This document shows positions 1 to 5,559 of a stretch of DNA of 5,798 nucleotides, in pieces. Made by a program: the position numbers and the translations under genes. The DNA comes from an uncultured Acetatifactor sp. (lineage in GTDB: Bacteria; Bacillota; Clostridia; Lachnospirales; Lachnospiraceae): contig CAJTPH010000074.1 in assembly GCA_910578215.1 (NCBI GenBank), forward strand, positions 1 through 5,798, read 5' to 3'. Each line of letters opens with the position of its first letter. Position 1 is the first letter of the stretch. The notes under the pieces are model-generated. The model was given only the letters and a program-made list of their open reading frames with translations. It ran no database searches and was not told the origin of the DNA.

Positions 1-42
1 CGCCGTGAAAGGGCGATGTCTTAACCGCTTGACCATGGAGCC
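1..42 (-). tRNA. tRNA-Glu (UUC), 5' half, cut by window edge
   Basis: Read on the minus strand from 42 to 1, the sequence begins GGCTCCATGGTCAAGCGGTT. It shows the acceptor 5' strand GGCTCCA, TG linkers, a D-arm (GTC/GAC around AAGCGGTTAA), then an anticodon stem TCGCC closing the seven-base loop CTTTCAC. The anticodon is TTC (positions 9-7), which reads glutamate codons. The T-arm and 3' acceptor strand lie beyond the left edge. The G-G-C-T-C-C start and AAGCGGTTAA D-loop are typical of bacterial tRNA-Glu. The gene points away from the regulator operon. Confidence 0.93.
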
Positions 43-88
43 GTGTCATTTACGCTTTCCCGGCTGTATTATTTCCTTAGCGCTCTAA

Positions 89-117
89 ATTATACCCACA
101 CTTGAGACCGCTCTCAG
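89..117 (-). promoter_or_regulatory. Probable promoter of the tRNA-Glu gene
   Basis: On the minus strand a perfect TATAAT (94 to 89) lies 17 bases downstream of CTGAGA (117 to 112), which matches four of six bases of the TTGACA consensus. Transcription would start near 82, leaving a leader of about 40 bases before the tRNA 5' end at 42, to be removed by RNase P. A GAGA-CCGC-TCTC dyad (104-115) overlaps the -35 and spacer region. Confidence 0.5.
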
Positions 118-215
118 CAAATCTCTGTATAAGTGATAACCCAAGGAATATCTTACCACAATACAGCCCATTTGGCAAGAGGTGAAACAAAAATTTTTAA
201 CTAAAATTATAGAGC

Positions 216-265
216 AAAAAAAACCTCTCCTCAATCCCCAAGACATCCCTTGGGTATTTAGAGAC
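216..265 (-). terminator. Possible intrinsic terminator, minus strand
   Basis: On the minus strand an inner stem CCCAAG/CTTGGG (254-249 with 242-237, six-base loop) is nested in an outer stem GTCTCT/AGAGGT (265-260 with 228-223, two G-U pairs). Eight T's (223-216) follow. The inner stem is perfect. The outer stem is weak and separated from the inner one by unpaired bases, so this is less typical than a single compact hairpin. Confidence 0.4.
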
Positions 266-399
266 AAGCTTATAGGCAGGCAGGGGATTACCTTGACATT
301 TATAAGCTGTTAAGGAAGACGCACATTGACAAGGGGTAATCCTGTGGGCAATGAGCCAAGCAGATGTGTCAGTTTCCATTTGGCGAATGCCGCGGGGGT
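216..399 (-). ncRNA. Candidate structured minus-strand RNA with terminator (speculative)
   Basis: This stretch has no credible protein gene but is dense in inverted repeats. One long imperfect helix pairs 281-298 with 325-344 (CAGGGGATTACCTTG against CAAGGGGTAATCCTG, with two-base bulges). A second helix pairs 264-274 with 301-310 (ACAAGCTTATA against TATAAGCTGT, one bulge). The two cross each other, so they form a pseudoknot or exclude one another. On the minus strand they are followed by a terminator-like hairpin and eight T's (223-216). A possible minus promoter, TTGATT (433-428), N16, AATAAA (411-406), would start RNA near 399 and give about 184 bases. That size and rod shape would fit a 6S-like RNA, an attenuator leader or another small RNA. 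I do not recognise a named family. Confidence 0.3.
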
Positions 400-401
400 A
401 T

Positions 402-430
402 TTGATTTATTGGGATTTGTGTAGTATAAT
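402..430 (+). promoter_or_regulatory. Promoter of the response regulator/kinase operon
   Basis: TTGATT (402-407) is followed at exactly 17 bases by a perfect TATAAT (425-430), a good housekeeping sigma-A type promoter. Transcription would start near 437 and leave a leader of about 100 bases before the regulator ATG at 537. The quality of this promoter suggests basal expression of the two-component pair without an activator. Confidence 0.65.
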
Positions 431-448
431 CAATTTTAGATGCTGACT

Positions 449-470
449 GGCAAAGGGACAGCCTGTTGCC
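449..470 (+). other. Hairpin in the 5' leader of the regulator mRNA
   Basis: GGCAAAGG (449-456) pairs with CCTGTTGCC (462-470) with one bulged G and a five-base loop. It lies about 12 bases after the predicted transcription start and is followed by AATAATATATA rather than a run of T's, so it is not a standard terminator. It may protect the 5' end of the mRNA. A second short dyad, TGATAG (486-491) with CTATCA (510-515), lies just before the ribosome binding site. Confidence 0.4.
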
Positions 471-536
471 AATAATATATACGTGTGATAGGATACAAAA
501 CCAGAAGGACTATCATATCAAGGAAAAGGAACAGAA

Positions 537-1211
537 ATGGCGTATAAGATATTGATTATAGATGATGACACCGAACTTCTCAAAATGCTGAAAAAATATC
601 TTGAAATAAAAAAGTATGAAATCATCACGGCAGAGAATGGATTGGAGGGAATAAATAAAATAAAACTGCAGCCGGATATTATATTGCTGGATGTAAATAT
701 GCCGAACTTTGACGGAATAGAGGTATGCAGGAGGATACGGGATAAAGTAGCCTGCCCTGTTTTATTTCTGACCGCGCGGGTAGACGAACAGGACGTTGTA
801 AACGGGCTTTCTTCCGGGGGCGACGACTATATTTTAAAGCCCTTTCGTCTGAAAGAGCTTGATGCAAGGATTACGGCGCATCTGAAACGGGAGACACGGC
901 GCAAAGAAAAGACAGAAGTGTGCTTCCAGGGGGAGCTGTGCATTGATTATCAGGCGAAGACCGTGCAGATTCACACAGATTATCTGGAGCTGACAAAATC
1001 AGAATATGGAATTATTGAATTTTTGACCATGAATCCGGGGATGGTCTTTGATAAAGAAAGAATTTATGAGAGGGTCTGCGGTTATGATGCGGAAGGGGAC
1101 AGCAGGGTGATTACAGAGCTGATCCGCCGAATCAGAAAGAAGATTCAGCAATATACGAAAAACAAATATATTGAAACCGTATGGGGGATGGGATACCGAT
1201 GGATAAAATAA
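537..1211 (+). CDS. OmpR-family two-component response regulator
   Basis: This cytoplasmic DNA-binding protein of 224 residues is the usual length for the OmpR/PhoB family. Residues 3-117 form the receiver domain: acidic pocket D9-D10-D11, phospho-acceptor D52 (in LLDVNMP), switch T79 and conserved K101-P102. Residues about 128-224 form the winged-helix DNA-binding domain, with the recognition-helix region VITELIRRIRKKI and the terminal WGMGYRW wing. The start is supported by AAGGAAAAGGA (520-530) a few bases upstream. The kinase gene overlaps its 3' end by 13 bases, so it should be the cognate partner phosphorylating D52. All key residues are present. Likely targets are its own operon and the ABC exporter genes downstream. 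That target is an inference from position. The exact regulator subfamily cannot be named from sequence alone. Confidence 0.95.
   Translation: MAYKILIIDDDTELLKMLKKYLEIKKYEIITAENGLEGINKIKLQPDIILLDVNMPNFDGIEVCRRIRDKVACPVLFLTARVDEQDVVNGLSSGGDDYILKPFRLKELDARITAHLKRETRRKEKTEVCFQGELCIDYQAKTVQIHTDYLELTKSEYGIIEFLTMNPGMVFDKERIYERVCGYDAEGDSRVITELIRRIRKKIQQYTKNKYIETVWGMGYRWIK
1183..1192 (+). promoter_or_regulatory. Ribosome binding site deciding the kinase start
   Basis: The purine-rich GGGGATGGG stretch lies inside the end of the regulator gene, six bases before ATG 1199. The earlier in-frame ATG at 1181 has no such sequence upstream (ATTGAAACCGT), so 1199 is the better start. Because the site sits in the regulator reading frame, kinase translation is probably coupled to regulator translation. 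Confidence 0.5.
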
Positions 1212-2377
1212 GAAATCTTTCCTTGAGAAAAACCATTCTTTTGTATATGGCGGTTGCCTTATTTTGCAGTTTTATACTCTCGGATGTCATTGTCAGAATT
1301 GCCGAACATACACAAATGCGTATCTGGTGGAATTATGTAGATAAAGAAGCATTGATTGAAGCGGAAAAGAAAGCTCCTGGTTATATAGTGGAGGTTCCAA
1401 GACCGAGTTCTTATAAGATGACACAATCAGAAGTTTTTGTGTCAGAACTTTGCGATTTTTTAGGGACTTATGCTGTGGTGATATTGTCTATGGCAGGAAG
1501 CTGTGGGGCAGTTTTCCTCTTTTACCGGAACAAGTTAAGGCAGCCCATGGAAGAACTGGCGAAAGGCTCCAAAAAGATTGCCGAGAATCAGTTGGATTTT
1601 TCCATTTCCTATGAGAATAAGGACGAGATGGGCGAGCTTTGCAGGGAGTTTGAGCGGATGCGGGAACAGCTTGCCAGAAATAATCAGGCATTATGGCAGA
1701 CCGTGGAGGAGGAAAAAATACTGCGGGCGGCTATCGCCCACGATATACGCGCTCCATTGTCCGTTTTGAAAGGGTATCAGGAAATGCTGACGGAATATCT
1801 GCCCGGCGAAGATATCGATCTGGGACAGGCAATGGAAATGCTTTCAGAAAGCGGACGCCAGATTGAACGTATGGATGCCTTTGTAGAAGCAATGCGGAAA
1901 TTGAACAGCTTAGAAAACCGGCGGCTGACCCCGGAGAGTATCTCCGCCGGACAATTGGAGAAGGATATTCAGAGTGAACTTGCCGTTTTGGAAAAAGAAT
2001 ATGGGAAACAATGTGTGTTACAGGCGGCAGAATCAAAGGAAGAATTTTATGGGGATAAGGAAGTTATATTGGAGGTAACGGAAAATCTCCTGTCAAATGC
2101 CCTGCGTTATGGGAAACAGCAAATAACAATTTGGGTAAGCATCGGATATGCAAAGCTAAGTATCTGTGTCGTGGATGACGGGGATGGTTTTCGGGAAGAT
2201 GCAGAAAAAATTACGAAAGCGTTCTATGGGCAGAATGTAAAAGACAGCCTGAAACATGCGGGGCTGGGAATGTATATCAGTAGGCTGTATTGTGAAAAGC
2301 ATGGAGGAAAATTGGTTTTGGGAAATGATGAGCAGGGAGGGGCTGTGGTGACAGCGATATTCCGTCGGATTGTGTAA
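1199..2377 (+). CDS. Membrane sensor histidine kinase, partner of the upstream regulator
   Basis: The 392-residue protein is an integral membrane kinase that autophosphorylates on histidine and passes phosphate to the regulator. Order: transmembrane helix about 12-34, extracytoplasmic segment about 35-87, second helix about 88-109, HAMP linker about 110-162, dimerisation/phospho-acceptor helix with H181 (AIAHDIRAPLS), then the ATPase domain. In the ATPase domain, the N-box is ENLLSN (295-300), the G1 box DDGDG (326-330) and the G2 box GLGMY (355-359). All catalytic motifs are intact. The sensor segment of about 50 residues is larger than the very short loop of BceS-type intramembrane kinases but too small for a common folded sensor such as PAS or Cache, so the signal is unknown. 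An in-frame ATG at 1181 would add six residues but lacks a ribosome binding site. The stop codon sits inside a terminator stem-loop. Confidence 0.93.
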   Translation: MDKIRNLSLRKTILLYMAVALFCSFILSDVIVRIAEHTQMRIWWNYVDKEALIEAEKKAPGYIVEVPRPSSYKMTQSEVFVSELCDFLGTYAVVILSMAGSCGAVFLFYRNKLRQPMEELAKGSKKIAENQLDFSISYENKDEMGELCREFERMREQLARNNQALWQTVEEEKILRAAIAHDIRAPLSVLKGYQEMLTEYLPGEDIDLGQAMEMLSESGRQIERMDAFVEAMRKLNSLENRRLTPESISAGQLEKDIQSELAVLEKEYGKQCVLQAAESKEEFYGDKEVILEVTENLLSNALRYGKQQITIWVSIGYAKLSICVVDDGDGFREDAEKITKAFYGQNVKDSLKHAGLGMYISRLYCEKHGGKLVLGNDEQGGAVVTAIFRRIV

Positions 2378-2394
2378 GCAGTCCGGCGTTTTTT
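2363..2394 (+). terminator. Intrinsic terminator overlapping the kinase stop
   Basis: CGTCGGA (2363-2369) pairs with TCCGGCG (2382-2388) in a seven-base-pair stem with one G-U pair. The stem is directly followed by six T's (2389-2394). The kinase TAA (2375-2377) lies in the loop. This should end or reduce transcription of the regulator-kinase unit before the exporter genes. A translating ribosome reaching the stop could interfere with folding. Confidence 0.65.
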
Positions 2395-2436
2395 ATCTTA
2401 TAGAAAACTGCGCCGTCAGGCGCGGCATAGAGTGTG

Positions 2437-2457
2437 AAACAATCTTATTTATTGTTT
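2437..2457. promoter_or_regulatory. Inverted repeat, candidate operator for the exporter operon
   Basis: A perfect AAACAAT-N7-ATTGTTT repeat (2437-2443 and 2451-2457) stands about 70 bases before the permease ATG. The possible -10 elements downstream are TACAAT (2478-2483) and GATAAT (2492-2497), and neither has a good -35 at 16-18 bases. An operator near -40 to -60 with a poor -35 is what an activator-dependent promoter looks like. The upstream OmpR-type regulator is the obvious candidate, although that family more often uses direct repeats. Confidence 0.4.
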
Positions 2458-2526
2458 TTCTGTTGTGATTTTTCTTTTACAATCGAATTTAGATAATAGA
2501 ACCACTATGAATAAGGAGGCAAAGCT

Positions 2527-3594
2527 ATGTGGTTGATTTTGAAAAGAGAGGTAAAAAATTATATCAAAAACCCTCTGTTCTGGCTTGGCATTGCAATTGG
2601 TGTTTTGATTGTATTTGTAAATGTAAACCCCTATTTGAAGATCCATTATTGGGTGGAAGGGGAAACCATTGTGAACGACGAACCGGACGCGTATGGAGAT
2701 AGAGATGTTTTTAACGGATATGTGCCGACGGAGGAAGATCTGCGGCGGGAAATGTGGGAAGAACGGATACGGGAAACCTTGATTTCTGTATTCAGGATGG
2801 ATAATGAGGAGGCGCAGGCTGTGATCGATGAAATGAAAGAGATGGATGTTATGGCAGCCTGTGCCCATCTGGAAAAGTATGGTTTTTATAATGCATATTA
2901 TGACTATAATGATACAACCATCCGTAAAGGAAGCCCTGAAGAAATCAATTCTTATATAGGGGGAAAATTGGAAAACAATGCATTTTCGTACTATTTTTCC
3001 AGAAAATTTGCCGATTTCGCAGGGGTGTTTATGGGATTTTTCGCAACCATTTTATTATCCGCTTTATTTATGCAGGATACCAGGAAAAATACCTATGAGC
3101 TTCTTCATACAAAGCCTCTCAGCGCGGGAAGCTATCTGTCAGGAAAAGTAGGGGGTGGTTTTGCAGTCTGCCTGATAACGCTTGCTGTCTTAAACCTGAT
3201 ATTTTTTGGTATTTGTCTTATAGCAACGAGAAACAGCGGATTTGAGATGGAAGTTAATTTGACGGACTTTTTATTGGCAAGTGTTATATATGTACTGCCT
3301 TGCGTGTTGATGATTGTAAGCGTATACAGCTTAATTTCGCTGGTGTTTAAAAGCCCGCTGCCGGCTGTGCCGCTTTTATTTCTTTATATTATATATTCCA
3401 ATATGGGAAGCAGTAATGGAGAAGGCATCTTTGGATATTACGGCAGACCCTTAGCGATTATGGTGCGGTTCCCGGGAAAATTTTTTGATACCGCCCCTCC
3501 GCCAATGATATTGCTGAATCAGAGTTTCCTCATCTTTGCCGCTGTGTGCATCTTCTTTGTCTCAATGCAGATTTGGAAAAGGAGGCGGGTATAA
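2527..3594 (+). CDS. ABC-2 type exporter permease with large extracytoplasmic insert
   Basis: This membrane subunit of 355 residues has about six hydrophobic helices: about 17-34, 163-182, 209-233, 248-274, 278-292 and 333-349. The first two are separated by a hydrophilic, acidic segment of about 125 residues (35-162) expected outside the membrane. The DTRKNTYELLHTKPLS stretch (184-199) after helix 2 resembles the cytoplasmic region of ABC-2 permeases that contacts the ATPase. The C-terminus ends in basic WKRRRV, as expected inside the cell. The start is set by a perfect AAGGAGG (2513-2519) seven bases upstream. It is the first of three tightly linked genes, and the next start overlaps its stop codon. 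The substrate is not evident. Homologues of this general type occur in peptide, lantibiotic and sodium/drug exporters, and I cannot choose among them. Confidence 0.85.
   Translation: MWLILKREVKNYIKNPLFWLGIAIGVLIVFVNVNPYLKIHYWVEGETIVNDEPDAYGDRDVFNGYVPTEEDLRREMWEERIRETLISVFRMDNEEAQAVIDEMKEMDVMAACAHLEKYGFYNAYYDYNDTTIRKGSPEEINSYIGGKLENNAFSYYFSRKFADFAGVFMGFFATILLSALFMQDTRKNTYELLHTKPLSAGSYLSGKVGGGFAVCLITLAVLNLIFFGICLIATRNSGFEMEVNLTDFLLASVIYVLPCVLMIVSVYSLISLVFKSPLPAVPLLFLYIIYSNMGSSNGEGIFGYYGRPLAIMVRFPGKFFDTAPPPMILLNQSFLIFAAVCIFFVSMQIWKRRRV
3577..3585 (+). promoter_or_regulatory. Ribosome binding site of the second permease
   Basis: AAAAGGAGG lies eight bases before ATG 3594, inside the last codons of the first permease. 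Two adjacent ATGs occur (3594 and 3597). The spacing favours the first, whose A is also the last base of the upstream TAA. An upstream in-frame ATG at 3546 lies deep in the first permease and has no such site. Confidence 0.75.
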
Positions 3595-4265
3595 TGATGC
3601 GTGAAATGAAAATCTCTCTGACCTTTCAAAAGCAGGCTTATGCAGTATTTTTTGCCCTGATCTTAAGCCTTGTCAGAGGGGTGTCATATTCTAACGAAAT
3701 AGGGATTGCATTAGAAGCGCCAATGGCAATCCTTGCTTTCACATTCTGCGCAGATACCTATACGCAGGAAATTGTCAGCAGACGGTCAGAAATCTGGCGG
3801 CTGTGCCCTGGGAAAAAGCCAATTTACTTTATTTACAGGCGGATTGTGATACAGGGAATCTTTTTACTGTCTGTCGCAGCGGCCTCCTATGGACTGTTTT
3901 TTCTGTTCCAGGATCCAATTACCTATGGAATAAGGCAAGACGGCTTGGAAAGCGAAATATGCCAGTTCTTTGTATATTTGGCAGCTGTGGCTGTCACGAT
4001 TGGCTTCTGGGGGATTTTATCCAATCTGATTTCCTGCCTGTTTCGGAATATGTGGGTGGGAATCGGAGGCTGCATGGTGCCGTGGCTGATTACAAATTCC
4101 ATCTTCGGTGACAGAATCTTTGGCGCATGGAACCTGTTTTCTTATTCCTTCAGAAATCTGGAGGACAGCAGTGATTTTAGCTGGATATATGGGAAGGCTG
4201 TTTGTATTTGTATTGGGATCGCGGCATTGGCGGCATTGCCTGAAATCATCAGGAGAAGGGGGTAA
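3594..4265 (+). CDS. Second ABC-2 type permease subunit
   Basis: This hydrophobic protein of 223 residues has about six membrane helices, roughly at 15-32, 37-55, 83-106, 122-150, 152-170 and 198-217, and a basic C-terminal RRRG. It lacks the large outer domain of its neighbour. The segment TYTQEIVSRRSEIWRL (55-70) between helices 2 and 3 has the character of an ABC-2 permease cytoplasmic loop (compare DTRKNTYELL in the first permease). The two permeases therefore probably form a heterodimeric channel powered by the ATPase encoded four bases downstream. Its start overlaps the stop of the first permease by one base (TAATG), implying translational coupling. Sequence identity to named families is weak by eye. 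The assignment rests on topology and gene order. Confidence 0.8.
   Translation: MMREMKISLTFQKQAYAVFFALILSLVRGVSYSNEIGIALEAPMAILAFTFCADTYTQEIVSRRSEIWRLCPGKKPIYFIYRRIVIQGIFLLSVAAASYGLFFLFQDPITYGIRQDGLESEICQFFVYLAAVAVTIGFWGILSNLISCLFRNMWVGIGGCMVPWLITNSIFGDRIFGAWNLFSYSFRNLEDSSDFSWIYGKAVCICIGIAALAALPEIIRRRG
4252..4262 (+). promoter_or_regulatory. Ribosome binding site of the ABC ATPase
   Basis: GGAGAAGGGGG overlaps the end of the second permease and sits seven bases before ATG 4270. The longer open frame reaching back to 4108 would read through the permease in another frame. The protein N-terminus starting at 4270 (MGIKIENLTV) is the standard beginning of an ABC ATPase. Confidence 0.75.
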
Positions 4266-4269
4266 GACG

Positions 4270-5145
4270 ATGGGAATTAAGATAGAGAATTTAACAGTAA
4301 CATTCAGGAATCATGTAACGGCAGTCAATCATGCCGATTTGGAAATCCCAAAGGGAATGTTTGGCCTGTTAGGGGAAAACGGGGCGGGAAAAACAACGCT
4401 TATGCGGGTGCTTACAACCGTGCTATCGCCATCCAGTGGTACGGTAACTTTAGACGGAATACTTTACAGCGAGAAAAATTTTGAAAAAATACGCAAGAAA
4501 ATAGGATATCTGCCCCAGGAAATAGACCTCTATCCAGGCCTGTCAGTACAGGAATGCCTGGAATATATGGGTGACTTATCCGGTATCCCCAGACAGATCT
4601 ATAGAGAACGTATCGATCATTATCTTGAAAAGACAAACCTGTCAGAGCAGCGAAGAAAAAAGATGAAACAATTGTCAGGCGGCATGAAACGGCGAGTGGG
4701 GCTTATTCAGGCACTTTTAAATGATCCGGAATTTTTAATTGTGGATGAGCCTACCACCGGATTAGACCCGGAAGAGCGTATCCGCATCAGAAATCTGCTG
4801 GTTGATTTTTCAGAAGGGCGTACCGTTTTGTTTTCCACTCATGTAGTGGAAGATTTGGCAGCCACCTGTAATCAGCTTGCTGTGATGAAAAAAGGAAAAT
4901 TTCTTTATTCAGGAAACATGAAAGAATTGTTGGAACAGGCAAGAGGTCATATTTGGATTTATAAAACAAAAGAGGAAGGGACGACAAGGGAACTGGAAAA
5001 AAGATATCATGTTTCTTCGAAACAATATGTGGGGGACGAATTGCGAATGAAAATAATCAGTGAAACGCCGCCCCAAGTGGAATGCAGTCCTTGTGAGGCA
5101 ACGCTTGAGGACGCTTATATTTATATTGCAAACAAAGAAATGTAG
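4270..5145 (+). CDS. ABC transporter ATP-binding protein (ABC-2/CcmA type exporter)
   Basis: This 291-residue cytoplasmic ATPase drives the exporter. Motifs in order: Walker A GENGAGKTT (35-43), Q-loop Q83 in YLPQE, ABC signature LSGGM (135-139), Walker B FLIVDE (155-160), D-loop GLDP (164-167) and H-loop H191. All are intact. YLPQEIDLYPGLSVQE is typical of the CcmA/ABC-2 exporter branch, in which the ATPase pairs with separate permeases. The C-terminal region (about 215-291) is the accessory domain common in such ATPases, ending in ATLEDAYIYI. It contains a CSPC pair of cysteines (272-275) that may be incidental. It is the last gene of the permease-permease-ATPase run, four bases after the second permease. 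The ATPase-last order differs from the common ATPase-first arrangement of lantibiotic immunity FEG operons. Confidence 0.95.
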   Translation: MGIKIENLTVTFRNHVTAVNHADLEIPKGMFGLLGENGAGKTTLMRVLTTVLSPSSGTVTLDGILYSEKNFEKIRKKIGYLPQEIDLYPGLSVQECLEYMGDLSGIPRQIYRERIDHYLEKTNLSEQRRKKMKQLSGGMKRRVGLIQALLNDPEFLIVDEPTTGLDPEERIRIRNLLVDFSEGRTVLFSTHVVEDLAATCNQLAVMKKGKFLYSGNMKELLEQARGHIWIYKTKEEGTTRELEKRYHVSSKQYVGDELRMKIISETPPQVECSPCEATLEDAYIYIANKEM

Positions 5146-5191
5146 TCCAAATGTAAGCTAATAAGCTTTAACAGCGTCAACGAATGGGTGT

Positions 5192-5240
5192 TTGTGTTAT
5201 GCTTCGATGGGTTCGCCGCCTTTCCAATGCATTAACACAA
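5192..5240. repeat. Inverted repeat with stable stem
   Basis: TTGTGTTATGC (5192-5202) pairs with GCATTAACACAA (5229-5240), giving eleven base pairs with one bulged base around a 26-base loop. No T-run follows, so it is not a simple terminator. Its function is unknown. Structured sites of this kind occur at recombination, transfer-origin or RNA-regulatory loci. Confidence 0.5.
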
Positions 5241-5243
5241 TAT

Positions 5244-5281
5244 TAAGGGATATTTCGGCTCTCTCTTATGCCTATCCCTTA
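5244..5281. repeat. Perfect 9-bp inverted repeat
   Basis: TAAGGGATA (5244-5252) and TATCCCTTA (5273-5281) are perfect complements across a 20-base loop, beginning three bases after the previous stem. The two stems together form a compact double-hairpin of about 90 bases. No function can be assigned from sequence. Confidence 0.5.
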
Positions 5282-5374
5282 TACACGAAGCCGGGAGCTG
5301 GCGGGGAAGTTTTCATCAATGTCAATTTCATTTGAAAAAATAGAGAAACTTATAATTCGTATCATTTTATAGAG

Positions 5375-5408
5375 CGGATTGGATTATTGGCTATAATCCA
5401 ATCCGTTT
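5375..5408 (+). terminator. Strong hairpin, probable terminator of the exporter operon
   Basis: CGGATTGGATTAT (5375-5387) and ATAATCCAATCCG (5393-5405) form a perfect 13-base-pair stem with the five-base loop TGGCT, followed by TTT and then CAG. The stem is excellent but the T-run is short, so efficiency is uncertain. It lies 230 bases after the ATPase stop and is the best candidate end of that transcript. Confidence 0.5.
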
Positions 5409-5485
5409 CAGTAAATATAGCTTGTAAACCATAAAACAAGATTGAAATTTTCAGAAATTATATTCTATCTGATAAGTTGATGTTA

Positions 5486-5491
5486 TATAAT
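5486..5491 (+). promoter_or_regulatory. Possible -10 element before the small ORF
   Basis: A perfect TATAAT lies 68 bases before the ATG at 5560. The -35 position at 17 bases spacing reads TTCTAT, a poor match. In such AT-rich sequence a chance TATAAT is likely, so this is only suggestive. Confidence 0.25.
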
Positions 5492-5559
5492 ATAGCTAAC
5501 GACAAAGCAGAATTGCATAGTTTCATTTTTTATTAATTTTACAAGAAGGATTTAGAAAA

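Larger units (their letters stand above)
5146..5559. other. Gene-free, hairpin-rich spacer
   Basis: I find no credible gene in these 414 bases. Short open stretches occur in all three forward frames around 5260-5370, but they lack starts with ribosome binding sites. The first part (5146-5340) is near the base composition of the genes and carries nested inverted repeats. After about 5340 the sequence becomes very AT-rich. The listed hairpins and a possible promoter before the small ORF are the only elements I can point to. Confidence 0.6.

Noticed and set aside
85..379. Two overlapping minus-strand ORFs of 60 codons each (85-267 and 197-379)
   Set aside because: Neither has a ribosome binding site, they overlap in different frames, and the region is dominated by inverted repeats and a tRNA promoter. 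I recognise no protein family in either.
2449..2868. Minus-strand ORF of 139 codons across the exporter promoter and first permease
   Set aside because: It lies antisense to a well-supported permease with a perfect ribosome binding site, has no family features, and reads like a shadow frame.
3803..4111. Forward ORF of 102 codons inside the second permease
   Set aside because: It is an out-of-frame shadow of a membrane protein gene that fits the operon.
4108..4269. Extended N-terminus for the ATPase
   Set aside because: The added 54 residues read through the second permease in another frame. ATG 4270 has a strong ribosome binding site and the standard family N-terminus.
5205..5220. GGGTTCGCC, resembling a tRNA T-arm
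   Set aside because: No matching stem, acceptor or anticodon arm surrounds it. It lies in the loop of another hairpin.
5256..5370. Short open stretches in three forward frames after the exporter genes
   Set aside because: All are short, overlapping and without ribosome binding sites. A decayed gene tail is possible but cannot be supported from sequence alone.
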